This document shows positions 13,398 through 27,094 of a stretch of 64,000 bases of DNA, one piece after another. Origin of the DNA: Pseudoscleropodium purum (Eukaryota; Streptophyta; Bryopsida; Hypnales; Brachytheciaceae); NCBI GenBank assembly GCA_963969395.1, contig OZ017795.1, positions 21,123,063 to 21,187,062 of the forward strand, written 5' to 3'. Position 1 is the first letter of the stretch. The number at the start of each line of letters is the position of its first letter. A model generated the notes under the pieces. The model was not told where the DNA came from, searched no databases, and worked only from the letters and a program-made list of their open reading frames with translations. The translations under genes were made by a program, and so were the position numbers.

Positions 13398-16300
13398 ATG
13401 GAAAGCCGTATGGCAGGAGTCAATTATACCACTTTGGGGTCTAGTGCCACTCTAGCTTATGATCTGCCGACATCTTGGCAGCTGAAGGTGGTTGGTGCAA
13501 TCTTCACCTGGCTGATTCTTGCTCAACTCACTGCCTTTACTAAGCATTTACGGGCCTTGGTACAACCATTCGTACTTCGACATGTAGAGAGCGGGGTGCC
13601 GGTGATCGTTGCTATTCAGGTACCTGTTGCTCATATACCACCTAAGAGACTGCGGATTTAAATTGAACAATTCTACTGATCATATATAATTCAGATGAGA
13701 CCAAATTTTGTATCGTCAAAATGAGTGAAGATCATCGCTTGCGTTGGTCAAGATGTGAAAAGAATTGAACTACAAAAGGTTCACATACTACCCTGCCAAA
13801 TAAATAATGAATGCCTTATTTGGGCCTCTTGGTCCTTATGTGCGGTTTGAAGCACTAAACGTATGCATTTCTTAACGAGTGCCCTTCACTTCAGCTAGCT
13901 TCGGTTTGGCTCATGGTGTAAATGGTGATTTATGACTTGTGCGTCAGTGAGTGCCTAGGTTTGTAATTGTATTCGTTAATTACACTGAAGAAGTTTGCGT
14001 AAACTATCGTCCGAATAATACATCTTGAATTAGCCCTCGTTTCTTTGGTCATTTATGCCGGAATATACTGACAACTTTGTTGATTGCCAGTTGCTTCAGA
14101 AGCTGATATCTGGTTCATATCCTTGGTACTTGCAGAAACATAGGCATCCACTGCTTGATACTTTCTTGGGAGGCATTGCAACTTTAGTTTCTGTCGAGTT
14201 TTATTCGTTTGTGCTGCCTCTGCTCTTCTGGGTACGTCTCGCCAGATCTCAATACGATGCGCACTTATTCTTGTTGTATCTCTCCTGTTACTGCACTCGC
14301 ATCACATCCATTATAAGGAATGCTGTAGAAACGGATGCGTTTTAGAAGAAAAGTTAGATATTGGGAGGATTAGCCTTCTATTATTGTATGTGGTTAGTGT
14401 GTTTTAGCACCGTCATTGTATTACACCGCTAGCCAGAAGAGAGAATTCAATATCTCTGCAGAGAATACTTCGTGGGCTTGGACAGGCAGAGAAAGAGACT
14501 CTCGTAGCCTAGCTGCTTGTCATCGGTATCAGTGAAATTGATGGACGCAGACGGGTGTCGGTTGTGTATTCAAATCTCAATATTGTGTTGGTACGGATAA
14601 TTTTTAGGGCTCTTTTCTCTGTATGATTGTAAGTGAGAAAATTGAGCTCGTCATATACTCATATGACATTTAATGCGATGTTCATGCAGCATGGACAACC
14701 AAAGCTTGCCAGACAATTGACACTGTTGATGGCGACATGCATATATGTGGGCAACTGCTTTAAGGTACTAAACTAGCAGAGCAACTACCATTGGTAACTG
14801 TTACCGACTTTCAAATCGCTTGCAACTTGACTGTCTGAGCGCTGCTATTGGCAGTGGTGATAATTGGGAAAAGAGACTGTCGTCAGAGACAAGGCATGCA
14901 TCTTGTGGTAAAGAACCTTGGAAGGGGGGAGGGGAGGAGACTGAATGTATTTTTGTCTGACTACGGAAGTATCCAGCCCTTCTTGTACTCATGAGTTCAA
15001 CATGCAATCTGGGTGCAGGACATGGTCTGTGCACCAAGACCTCCATCTCCTGTATTGCGAATTGTTTCATCTGAAACTGAAGAGACAAGTTCGGAAGAGT
15101 ATGGGCTGCCTTCTTCTCACACTATCAACATAATTTGCTTTGCAGGGTAAGATAACAATATTTGTGTACTGCATACTGAGGGATAGCCGTTTACTTCTTG
15201 ACTGTGAGTGGGAAGGACGAATGATATACTTGACGTTACGTTGTTTGTCCAGCTTTGTTGCTTACTCAATAAGTCAGAAATCGAATATTAGATTTCATAT
15301 ATGAATGGCGTCCTTTAATTATTGAGGTTATTTCACCTTACGGTACTCGTGATGTGAACAATATTTTTTCAAGTTTGAAGTAAATTATGGTGGGAATGTT
15401 AGGTATGTGCTACATTACCTTGCGGACCAGGATGTGGAGCTTAGCACTTTTTATACCACTGCGGCCTTGTTTACCACGATCGCATCCTTCGTCATTTACG
15501 GTAAATGCAGCACCTGATTGTTCCGTATTTCATGAACTTCAAAAGATGGATGTTTTGGAAACGTCCTGACTCTGTCAAAAACAGTCGTATTTAAACAATT
15601 TAGGAAGATCTTAATATCGTCGCAACAAATTCCGTTGGGCCAGCAACGAAGACACCGCACCAATTTTCTTTCTGTCTCGAGTTGTGCAAGCTTTTCAATG
15701 TGCGTCAGACATTTAAGATCACCATTATTTTTTGCTATTAAAACAATATACTGAAGCAAAGTTTTGTTCCTTGATACAGGAAGATTGTACCTGGGAATGC
15801 ATTCGCCAATAGATGTAGTAGCTGGATGTGCAATTGGAGCTTCATTACTTATTGGCTGGTGTCATATAGACGAGTATTTGGATGCCTTCATCACTGGTGG
15901 CGACAATGGTAAGCGACGAATTTATTATTAGTCATTTTTGGGGAAAAGTTGAGTGAAGGATCTTGTCTGACTTGAATAATATGCATAAGGGTTTATGGCT
16001 ATATTTCAGAAGTTCTAATCCTGGACAGGATTATTTTTTTGGGATGAAATACTTTATCAGTTAATGAGGGATTTTATATCAGTTCAAATTTATGGCTACG
16101 ATCACAATTATGGAAGTCTTTGGAGTTCGGAACTTGAAGAATATTGATACAGACTATTGTAGATGGACTGACAAAGTTGGGGATGTTGTGATTCAGTTGT
16201 ATCGTTTTGGGCAGCTATTGCCGTTCTCGCTTTGTACGCATATCCAACACCAGAGTCACCCACTCCCTCCTTTGAGTATCATACAGCTTTCAATGGTGTT

Positions 16301-16965
16301 GCTTTTGGAATTGTAAGTGTTTTAACCGAAGATGTCACATATCCTCTTTGCTATGCGTGTTTTCTGCTGTTTACGATAGCAATCAGGATTAATGTCTCTG
16401 TGTTCTTGTTTTCTGTCTATATCTGCGTGCTCGGTGAATGCATCTTCTATTTTCAGCTTCAGTTAAATCTCTCCTTTAGTAGTAGCAGTTTGATTCTTCC
16501 GCTGTCTCGGATTTCTAGAAACTACTCTTGCAAAAAATTTCACACGTACGACACATTGTTCAGGTGAGTGGAGTGCATCGAACATTTCCACTTTTTCATA
16601 CTGCTTCAGCATTGTCGCTCGCTCCTGCTTATGTTGGTGTGAAAACAGTACTCGGCATAGCTACAATTTTTGCCGCCAAAGAAGGGAGCAAGTATCTTGC
16701 AACGATATTCCTTCCATTTATTTGTTATCTGCTCGAATTTCTGCTGGGATTCCGTTTTCAATCATCTGCTTACGTTAAATCCATGCGGAAAGGGGTTCAG
16801 GATGATGGGAAGAAACCCCCCAAGTTTGATCGTGTGTTGAATGCGTTTTACAAAGACGATGAACCAATGGATGTTGACACTGGTATTAGGCTTGTGCAAT
16901 ATGCTACATTAGGGTGGGCAGTTGTAGAATTAGTTCCTCATATTCTTTCTTTTTTGGCATTGTGA
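13398..16965 (+). CDS. LPPD: Lipid phosphate phosphatase delta-like (sphingoid-base-1-phosphate phosphatase), 421 aa
   Basis: PAP2-superfamily integral membrane phosphatase, expected in the ER, dephosphorylating long-chain-base 1-phosphates. Eight GT-AG exons: 13398-13619, 14136-14231, 14690-14764, 15019-15146, 15403-15500, 15780-15908, 16197-16312 and 16564-16965, all in phase. The three PAP2 motifs are intact: KDMVCAPRP (K131-P139, Lys ending exon 3), GLPSSHT (His165) and RLYLGMHSPID (Arg208, His214, Asp218). The plant LPP-delta signature YAYPTPESPTPSFEYHTAFN lies in exon 7. Several hydrophobic helices occur on either side, and the tail carries DVDTGIRLVQYATLGWAVVE. Total length matches the roughly 416-residue Arabidopsis protein. 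Start choice: the first ATG of the frame at 13398 gives the expected N-terminus ahead of a membrane helix; Met5 is an alternative. It converges with the F-box gene, whose stop lies about 400 bp away. In Arabidopsis the homologue acts in ABA-related sphingolipid signalling; that role here is inferred. Confidence 0.95.
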
Positions 16966-17361
16966 TACGACAATCCACTCTTTTTGAAAGTGCTCCATGA
17001 GAAGTTCACACGGATTTGGGACCTTGTCCAGCTGTACAAATTTGACTCGCATTCTTGATAAATTATAATTTTGCTCATTGACATTTTTGAGAGTCTACTG
17101 TTTTAATTCGAGAAACGTGATGGTGTGACCTCAGCTGATGCACCTGAGGAGTCCACTCGATACAATCAGGTGCGTGCAACGTCACAAAAGTTCTCACAAG
17201 GTACTAACATTAATTTTTTTTTAATGCAGTAGCCAGACTACAGAGTTAATTTAACCATTTTGATGACAAACCCTTAGAAAAAACTTGACAGGAATCACCT
17301 ACCCTTTTTCTCACAAGTTTACCAGAGAGACCAGTATAGGAATTACTCGTCTCGGATGGGA

Positions 17362-19594
17362 TTAAACGGGAGCATCCAGCCTGGGACTGAAAGGGAATCC
17401 AATAGTGGAGCGGTAATCCTCAATATCGGTGAGCAAGGGACAACAGGGCACCCACCGCCAGGAGCGCTTGGAGAAGTCATAAATCAAAGCGTGAGGACAC
17501 TTGTAGCTTGTGAGACAAATGAGATCGTTGTGACCGACGCACATGAAGTCTCCGTTTCTGGAGTCTTTGAGGAAGCGCTTACACAGAGTGTGAGGCATGC
17601 GCACGACTTCCACCCAATTCATAGTGCTCTGCTCCAACTCCCAGATCCTAACATTCTTCGGGATGGCGTGCTTCTTCAGTCCTCCGACCATGAGGAGACG
17701 GCGCTGGCATCCCACCAGGTGGGGCGACGTGAGAAAGGAGGGCATGGGAGCCCTGACCACACTCCACACTCCATGCTGCATGTTAAAAGCTATGACTCCA
17801 TATGGATCCCGGGTGACCCAGAAATGGAAGCCATTGCAGAATGCATTGCGGAGGGTGTAATTCGCAATCGGCAAGTGGTTTCCAGTTATGCGCCAGCAGT
17901 TGGATGCGGAGTCATAGACTTCCGTCCTGACGTTATCTTCGTAGTAGTCTCCAGCAACCACAATCTTGTATGCCCGTGTCAGTGGATCCACTACCATGCC
18001 TACAAGATTCGGGAATCGCTTGTGTAACATGGGGGGCAACTCCCTCCATCTATTTACACAAAGGCTTTAAGGTTTAGTCCAGGGTGATCAATCGGGGTCA
18101 CATGTCAGTCACAACCAGTCGTCTTTCGTGACAGTTGACTGCGAAACGAGGGAGAATGCAAGGAAGTTCTCATTCTCACTTAATGTTTGACAACATAAAT
18201 GATTCGCTGTTTTAATAGTGTGCTTCGCTAACTAAACTATCAGCTGCGTTTTCTGGTTGTGTGCAGAGGAGCACTCATCAAAATTTGTTGTTTCTGTGAG
18301 TAACTACTGTCTACTCTAGCATGTTTTACATGTAATATCATGACCTATTCTCTGGTGAATTCTACAGCGGTGCAGTCACTGCATTTACCACACGAAGGAA
18401 TGAATTATGGAGAACCAAGGATGTCAACAACCAGGCTTTAGTTAGTGAAGTGGGGGTACCTGCGAGTCAAGGGGTTGCAGACTGACAAGCTGGGGTACGC
18501 ACTCACTCCACAAAAACAAAGCAAACCCCCGGCAGCAGCACAAGGGAACTTGGTCTCGTAGTGAAAAAACGTGAAGGGAATCCGGTGCCAGCGATTGGAC
18601 GCAGGGTTATACACTGAACACATGCTACGATCCTTGGCCTCAAACATCAAGAAACACGGTTCCGGGGATGGAACTCGCCGATACATTTCTAAGAAACTGT
18701 GCGAGTACATCACTGAGTTCCACCTAACAGCACAACAATTACATGCAAGCCACCTGGTCAGAGTGGTAACGCGCTACAATCAGCTACATCAGACAACGCC
18801 CTCCAAAGGCTGAAAATATCAAGTTCCACATATCAGGTTTGAACACAATCTCAATGGAGCCCATTTCTGTAAGCATGCATTGGATATAGAGACCATGGTT
18901 ACGTCTCAATTTTAGTCTTGTCCTTGACTGCTCTGCTTTCTTTGACTTAGAAAGATTGAACAAGATCCAATCATTGTGGTAATGTCTTCTGACGGGAAAG
19001 TACAGTGTCATTACGGAATGACATCGCTCGCCACACCTGTGGCTTGGCATGCTAATCCTGATAACGAGTCTCTACTTTCACGTACTAAACACGATACAAA
19101 TACAGAAATTAGAAATGTAACCTAATCGAGAAAGATTTTGAAGAGGGCTAATTAGTTTGCTGTGATCACTTAGCGCCCAGCCAATCTGATATATGTATAC
19201 AGCATTATTGAAAAATGAAATACTTAGAAAGACTCTGTCTGGTTGGCAGTGATCCGGATGGATTGGAGAAAGATTCGACAAAGTGGGGTAATAGAGAGTA
19301 AAGAGGTTTTTGGCTATTATACCGTTTGCAAACGGTACAGGCTCGGGCAAAAGATGGGAACGGCAACCAAGCAAGAATTCGGTCCTGCAAATCTTCAGGG
19401 AGGGAGCCCCATAACTCCCCGTCCAGTTGTGTGGAGTCCCCCTGGTCGGCGTCCATCTGCGTGGTGCCAGCTGCAGCGGAGTCCTCGTCTCCTCTTCCAT
19501 CGTCTAACACCGTAGCTGCTTCTTGTGAATCCCCAATTGACGGTCGGACATGGCTGCTTCCTTCTAGATACAATCCTTGCGATGTGCTGCTCAT
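17362..19594 (-). CDS. F-box/kelch-type protein, 407 aa
   Basis: Putative substrate adaptor of an SCF (SKP1-cullin-F-box) ubiquitin ligase. Three exons on the minus strand: 19594-19323, 18723-18460 and 18049-17362, in phase and GT-AG. After an acidic, low-complexity N-terminus the F-box spans about residues 60-105, with LWGSLPEDLQDRILAWLPF then VCKRWNSV rebuilt exactly across the first junction. The second junction rebuilds CNPLTRRWRELPPMLHKRFP. The C-terminal half has kelch-like blades: VYNPASNRWHRIPF, VYDSASNCWRITG, VRIWELEQSTMNWVEV and ALIYDFSKRSWRWVPCC. Overall it resembles the Arabidopsis At5g15710 type of F-box protein, about 450 residues. Start: the frame is open upstream to 19657, but only through GTG; the first ATG is at 19594. 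The target protein cannot be deduced. Confidence 0.92.
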
Positions 19595-20360
19595 GGTGTT
19601 ATACCGCCACTGGTGTACAAACTTCCATATTCCTTGTTTCTTTCGTATCGTTGCCACACAAGCTGACTGGCAGAGTGGAGACTTACATACGACCTCCGGA
19701 GCTTGAAATTCGAGCTTGAAGGTGTGCTTTAAACCCCATATCAGCTTCCATACCCTCCCATCGATCTTTGTGAATTATGATCCCAATCTTTGTACATTCG
19801 TTTGGATCCTGAATTGGAGCGTTTCTCAAGTCAAGAACAGCTTCAGTTGTGCACATGATCGGCAGTTGAGTGATTTTATTAACCCACGCTGTATCGGCAG
19901 GTGGGTTCTACTAAACCCTAGTACCTCCTCTGTCGGCTCTTTGGGCTTCGATCTGACCCTTGTTCCCTACCCCCGGTGCCGCAAGTCACGCCATACGTGG
20001 TTGGAACATATGCCACTTCGAAACATGTCAATTTCTCATCCCAAATTGATCCGTCTCCGGGAAGCAGTTGTCAAAACAGCGTGTCTAGAGTGCGAGTGGC
20101 ACCTTGGAGACTCGAGTGGGCATGCCTGATGGATCATCTTCTCCCAAATGCTGATAAGATCACTCGAATGCTGACATGACCTACTGTCGACGTTGCGGCA
20201 CCGGGAGGAAAAAAGGGAGCGTTGAGAAGAGGGATGGAGTAGTGCATCAAAGGGGAGACGAAAGGTCACACTTCGGGGTAAGAGGGAGACAGTTGGGAGA
20301 CGAACAGGCGCATCAAAAGGGTGCAATTTCAAATAACCTTGTGGCAGTTTTTGATTAATA
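19595..20360 (-). promoter_or_regulatory. Upstream region of the F-box gene
   Basis: Less AT-rich sequence between the F-box start codon and the AT-rich desert that begins at about 20,360. Open frames on both strands overlap and are unlike known proteins. I read it as 5' leader and promoter. No TATA box stands out and I cannot place the transcription start. Confidence 0.4.
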
Positions 20361-22350
20361 AGCATATTAACTGATCAAGTTGCTCTCCATGATGTATGAG
20401 ATTATGAGAAGCATGTCTATGAAAGGGACTTTTCTAGACTCATGTTTTAGAGTCCATCTTGTTTTCAACTAGAGGCATCTAAGTATAGTGGTTTGGAAAT
20501 CTACAAGAGTTGATAGAAATGCAATTGTTAAAGCATGTCATCAGATGTTACCTTTAATTGGTACATGAACAAGTAACTCTTAATCACTATATTGATCACT
20601 TTTGACTTCTTGACTTTTACCTCAATAGCCATGTACTTGTTATTGTTAAGAATGTTATTGCTTGCCTTTTGTAAAGATTATATTTTATTATACTAGCTTG
20701 TTTTTTTTCCAATTGCACTTCCTTGAAGATAAATGCTCATGTTTTAGTACACTACTTGTAAGTTTTTCAAGCAAATGTAAAGACAATACCACAAATTTTT
20801 AGGATATATTTGAAATGTACAATGACAGAGTAGAATTAGCCTATAAGTCAAGAAATGTTGTCTTTTATTTGACTTCCCTTTTCCAATTCTTATTCTAAAT
20901 GCTTTTGAGTTTTTATTCAATTTGGTTTTTTAGGGGGTATGGCAACAAGGTCCATGTGCATGCATTCTAATCACATTGAGTTATCTAATCCTTATTTTGA
21001 GATATCGGTCCCACTCATGCAACTTTGAGCCACCATAATCATATGTATTCTAATCACATTGGGTGTTTCCTCTCTAAATTCATGTGATTTCAATCATGCA
21101 ATTCAAAATCATTAAGTGAGATTAAAAACATTTGAGCACCATTTGGAGTGCAAAAAATCTTTTGACACTTTTCATAGCTTGCAATCTCAAAAAATGAAGG
21201 TTTGGGTCATTTGACCCTTCTTTTATTTTTTTGGCAATTTAAACACCCAGTTAATCTTTTAGGTAGCTTGTTGAAGTATTTCTTTTAAAAACTTTCAAAT
21301 GTAAATAATGAAAATTAGATTGCTAGTGGTTTTAACATGAAATTGAATTATGTTAATTCCAACAAAGGAAAAATAAATTGCTATTGGTTTAATATAGAAT
21401 TGAATCATGTCAATTTCAATAGTAAAAATGTCTTCATAAGCTCTTTAAGTCTAAAAAAAATTTAAACTTTTTTATATATTGTAAAAACTATATTATAAAC
21501 AATTTCAAATGTTATTTTCTTTACAATATATTTGGACCATCTACTAAACAAAATTCTCCATATGTTTTTCTTTAGTAGAAATTATGGAATGGTTTTTAAA
21601 TTTCTTTGTATCTTTGTATCCATATAACTTATTCTAAGCAAGGATTATTATTTATTTTTATTTTATAAAACAATTTTTTTTCAATGCTCTAAATACTAAG
21701 AAATCTTTCAAACCCCCACAACTTTTTGTGTACTAAAGATTTGTTCACTTAGTTTTGTATTTTTCTTGGGTAAAACTAGTTTTTTAGATGTCTAAAATTA
21801 ATCATTATTTGCTTTCAAGTTAAATAGGACAATCTGACATTAATAGATTTATTTTTCCTATTAGTTAAATGTGCTAAAAAAGGCTCCTTGTTCCTATTTT
21901 ATGTAGTTGAAGTTGATTAGGTGCAGGTTTAACAAATAATAGAAAAAGAATGTAAAACAAGTACGGAAGACAAACATCTACAAAATGAGAATGTAAGACA
22001 ATCTAAGGCTATAGGATGTGTAAGATAGTAGAAGTGACGCTCTAAAGTAGTATTTGGAGACAATGTGGATTACAACCCAAAAAGTTCAATGGAAAGTGAA
22101 AATGCATCAAATATGACCTAGAAAGCACCTATCAAACAATGGGTTGTCCACTCATCTATTAAACAAGAAAGTAAGTTGCAAGTTTTTTTTTTTAAAAAGA
22201 CAAGAAGCTTTGGTGGTGTTAGGTGGGGATTACCTTGCCAATTCACTTTCTTGGTTTAAAAATGGCAACTAGGTTTCCTAAACACTTCTTCTTTTTGTGT
22301 TGCTATGGAGAAGGCTCTTTAACTCTCAAGCTCACACTTACTCATGCACA

Positions 22351-22368
22351 CTCTCTCTCTCTCTCTCT
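22351..22368. repeat. (CT)n microsatellite
   Basis: Nine CT units in a row inside an otherwise unremarkable AT-rich stretch. Confidence 0.9.
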
Positions 22369-23894
22369 TAACCTCACCTTGAAGGTTTAGCTCTTTCATT
22401 TGGTTGTCATCTCCCTTCTAGGAACAAGTAGTATATTTTTTTGGTCACTTTACCTTAATAGAATCCTATATGTATGGCACACCTCCATGAAGGAAAAAAC
22501 ATCAAATATCTCCCATACATAAATTGTCAACTAATAGGATATAGATGAGCTTCCAAAGGATTCAAAGGTGCTAAACCATTCCCAACATTGTTGAAGCCTC
22601 AATTGGTATAACCATTATCTAAAACTATACATCAAGGATGCATTATTATTTTATCGTCACCAATAATTAAGTCAAAATTTTGAGAAGCTCCTGTACATAC
22701 AATGGTACCTTATGCACTTGTAACAAAAAAATCCCAAGGAAGCCATTCCCTTATAATTTAGTGAAACATTTGCATAAATGGGGTGTTTAAAAAATAAGGG
22801 TTTTATACAATTAGCATATTTATGGGATATTGTAGTGTATTCACAAATACTAGAATATATTCTAAGAATTTTCTTTAAATTTTCTTGTAATGAATTTACA
22901 AACCCCTCTTTTTTCTATAATTTATTTAAATTTTATCTCTAGTGATTTAACAACATTATGTCTTTTAACTCACATAGTATTTAAAGTGATCACAAGTAAA
23001 ATCTTGAGGAGAAACAAGTAATATCTCTCTTCACTTGTAACAAAAGCACTTCCCAATACCTTGCAAGACAATTTTGATATTCATGTCATTGTTTGTTGGA
23101 CTTCCACTACTAGGAAATAAAATGTTTGGAGTGGCATTCAAGTAACACTCACCCTAGAAATGAATTGTTTTCTACTTAAAAAACACTTGGGTGATGGTAT
23201 CAATATCTTTATTTTTGAATCATTACATTTATTGTAGTGCACTAGCTACATTGTCCCCAATATTCTACCACACAGAAGGTTAAAAAACTATAATACTTCC
23301 AATAAATGAAATCATACTTTAAGATGTATAAGTTGATATATGTGAGGCTTGGAAGTATGCATCACACAAGGTAGCAACAATTTGAGGTATTTTTAGATAC
23401 AAGCAAGTTGAAATGCTCAATTCATTATACAATGGATAGTTCAACAATGTAGGATTTAAAATTGCATAAAATTGCACTAAATATAATTTCTTTTTTACAA
23501 ACCATTAAAAGTAAATTTTTTACAAATTCAAGATATCTTCTTGAAAAATATTATGTATTTTTTTGAAGATTGTAGAAATACTTAAAAATTAAATAAGCAA
23601 CATATGGACAATCAATAGTTTGTACAAAATAGGTTAATATACATTATATTTTTTATTTTTTATTATTTTTGGAAGGGTGGTGCCCTCAAAATCTTTATGA
23701 AATAATAGAATATCACAAAAATCGAAGTTCAAAACATTTATGGTAATGGAATTTACATCCATAATCAAATTTAGGTATGCTTTTTGGCCCCTATTTTTTT
23801 GAATTTTTTTGGAAATACTATTAATTGGATTACTTGCAACAAAAATAGAAGAATCCATGAAAAAATTCAACTCAAAAAGCATGGATATTATTTA

Positions 23895-24915
23895 ATCCCT
23901 CAAGGATCAAACAATGTTTTTTGACAACATAGAAATTTTTGGTAGCTCACTACAAACAAAATTTTCATTTTTTGCTTTGAATTTTTCACACAACAAAATG
24001 TCAAAGAGTAGCTTAAATGTGCAACAATTTTTATAATTTTTGACTACATGTTTAAAAAGTTATTGTATAATATGTAGTTTCTTTCTCAACCTAGGTAGTT
24101 TGAACAAACAAAAAAAATCACTTTTTCAAGAAACAAAAATTTGAAATTGATTTTCTAAAAATTTATTAAATTTTTTTTAAAATATAAAAATATAAAAATA
24201 TAAAAATATAAAAAATATAAAAAATATAAAAAATATATATATATCTATGTGTGTGTGTGTATACAAAAAGCTTTGAATCATTCTATTTTGATTAATGAAG
24301 TGAAAGTTATGAGGATTTTTAATTTGCAGGCAATTATAGAATCTCTACTCTAAATAAACTTTGAAATCCTTTATTTAACTCAATTTTCAATGTTTTGGAA
24401 ATAAAATAAAACAATAGGATGTATATTGTTTATAACATCATTAAAACCATTGGGATTGACATTTTTCAATTCCATGACTAAATTCTTCACAATTTAGTAT
24501 TTTAAATCATTTTCTATTTCTTTCTATTTCTTGTTTTTTCAAGCATGAATATGATTTTTTTTTTTTAATTTATATATATTTCCAACTTATTTCTTTAGAG
24601 CTGCAAGTTGTAGGATCTACACATATTTGGATAAAATGTTTGAAAGATGAAATCTTACCATTTAGGAAGAATTGAAAATACTTCTTTTTGAAATCAAAAC
24701 ATCAAGATCTTGCAATTGGTAAGGTTTTTTATTCTAAAATTTTAGGAGGATTTACCCTAATAAATTAACTAAAGAATCCTATGGTTGGATTTTTTAATGA
24801 ATAAATAAATATGAAGACTTTAGCCTTGCATTGAAGTCCATTATTTTGAAGTAGTTTGAGGCCTCTCAATGGGGCTTCTGAACATCAAAGAAATTTAGGG
24901 GTTAATCTTGAAAGG
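23895..24915 (+). repeat. Long dispersed repeat family F1, copy 2
   Basis: Collinear with 28945-29520 on the same strand and with 5485-6235 on the opposite strand. Landmarks include CTTTGAATCATTC, GTTATGAG, TTTGCAGGCAATTAT, TCTCTACTCTAAA and CTCAATTTTCAAT. An A/T microsatellite at 24175-24262 ending in TATGTGTGTGTGTGTAT interrupts this copy. It shows no protein-coding capacity. Confidence 0.65.
24175..24262. repeat. ATAAAAAT / (AT)n / (GT)n compound microsatellite
   Basis: Units of ATATAAAA repeat about seven times, followed by a short AT run and then TGTGTGTGTGTG. It is inserted in repeat F1 copy 2 at a point where copy 3 has no equivalent. Confidence 0.85.
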
Positions 24916-27094
24916 ATTGATCCATTGTACTATAGATTTGAACTTCAAAATCCTTTCATTATACATGTATTTAATTTTGACTATTTATATATAAAACACA
25001 TTATTTATTTTCAAAGATGAAATCACATATCTTCATTAAATTTAATGATATTTTTTGTGAAAGTTTGAAATTATTACAAATTATTTAAGGATAACTATAG
25101 TCTATAGAATATGAACATTTAGTTGGAATTTTTTACATTGTGCAATTTTTAGTTTGAAGTGTTAATTTCAATGTATTAGCCTTTGGGATGTGTATGAAAA
25201 TGCTTGATTGGTATTATTAGCAAGCCTAGTTGGAATTGGATTCATAGTAAGGTAGGGAGTTTATCAACTTGGATTGTTATATGAATGTTATGTTAAGGGT
25301 TGTGAATTTTTGTTTCCTAGTTGTATTTGAACAGGTGTTCAAGTTGGTATTTAGCCTCCTTCCAATTTGGTTTTCATCACCCATTGTTGCTTAAAGCAAA
25401 TGCACATCCTAACTGAAATTGGTTGCATTTTTAGTGATTTTTGTGTATGTTTGATGTTGATGTAGTGTAAGAGAATTGTAGTGAGAATAAAATGCTAATT
25501 GGATGAGAATTTCAAGTTGTGTAGAGTGCTAGATAGGAAGGACATAAGGAGCATTAAACTTTGTGGCCATGTTAGAGATTAGTTGAACCCACAATTACTT
25601 TAAAACCTAATTTGATTGTGTATAGAATTGAATATGTAAATGCAAAGCAATTACATAATAAAATGTAACGATTGTTAAGTTGAATGTGTTAGGTCATGCA
25701 TTTGTTGTGGTATGAATTATTATGTTGAAGAGCCGTATTGAATTTTATGTGTTGAATGCATGTGTGTCTTTGGATAGTTGGATTGCATTATTGAATTTAT
25801 AATTAAATCTACTAGCATAGAATTATCCTACTCGATTGTCTTCTTTGAAATGAACTAATTATACTAATGAATAATTTTTTAATAGGTAATTCTTTTTCCT
25901 TCTACTATAATGTACAGAAAAATTCTAAAATATTCTCCACACATTTATATAGTAGTTTAGTATACCAAAGAATAAAAATATTTATTGTGATTTTTCATAA
26001 TTTATAAAATCAAGCTATTGTAATATTAGATCAAAGTTCTAATTGTAATAAAATATTTAATTTTATATACATTTAGAAGTTGAAGTATAAGCTAAACTTC
26101 ATTGACTTCATTTCAATAGTTGGCCTCAAATTTCATAAAAGATCATTTTCATGACTCAAATCCACATCAAGTGAACATAAAATGTGTAAAAATACACTAC
26201 ACAGTGATTTCTAAATCAAGCAACCTTTTATGAAGAAAAGTAAAAAATACCACAATGAAGTAATATTCAATATTGTTCTTCAAACCTACATTCAAATACC
26301 TCCCATTAAAAAATTGGATGGAAAACTACATATATCATCCTCCAAACCCTGACAAAGTCATCTATGGATTGATAATTGGTTGATTATTGCAACATTATAG
26401 AGTTCAAAAGCTTTGACCAATTTTTTTATAATCCCAATATAGTAGAACAACTTTTCTTTTACATTATCTTGTTTGCCCTTTTTTCCTAGACCACCTTTAG
26501 TTCTCTTAATAGCTTGACATATCAAAGTTGTAGAGTCTTTCTTCAAACGGCAAGATCTTATTATCATTTGTCTCTCTCCACTAGACAAGGAGAAGATTTG
26601 GGTGTGCTAATCTAGGTTTGTAAAGAAGCTTGTTTTGTTGTCAATAATCAAGTTCATCATCTTTTAACTCTTATAAACATTTCAAATAAGATTACTACTA
26701 ATATTCATACACATTTTTCTAAAACAAATTTTTTACTCAATTATGCATTAATCTCAAGTTTGAAGCTAAATTTAGATGTCAATGCCAAACCACTTTCATA
26801 TTAGATGTTGATATTACACTTTACTTCATCTATCTTGGTAATCTCTTTTTTCTCTTAAATTCTTGTTATTTGAACTTAACTAGGTTGGTTTCAGTATCTA
26901 TAGATTAAATTGCCTAAATTTAAAAAATTAATTTTAGGTTACAAAATTTAGCATTAGGACTACAATTTGTCTTAACCTTATTATATATGATTCAACCTTA
27001 TAAAATATTAAGGTAGTTGATTTTAAATTCATGATTCTAGCGTAGTACAAATTTCCAAACATTAGAAGAGTTTTGGTAGGTCCAGAAGCTTGTT

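Noticed and set aside
19205..19657. Longer version of the F-box first exon starting at 19657 and running to 19205
   Set aside because: The start at 19657 is GTG, and the frame below 19323 is intron. Splicing at 19323 to 18723 rebuilds the conserved VCKRWNS motif.
20036..20365. 109-codon minus-strand frame upstream of the F-box gene
   Set aside because: No recognisable motif and competing frames on the other strand. More likely leader or promoter.
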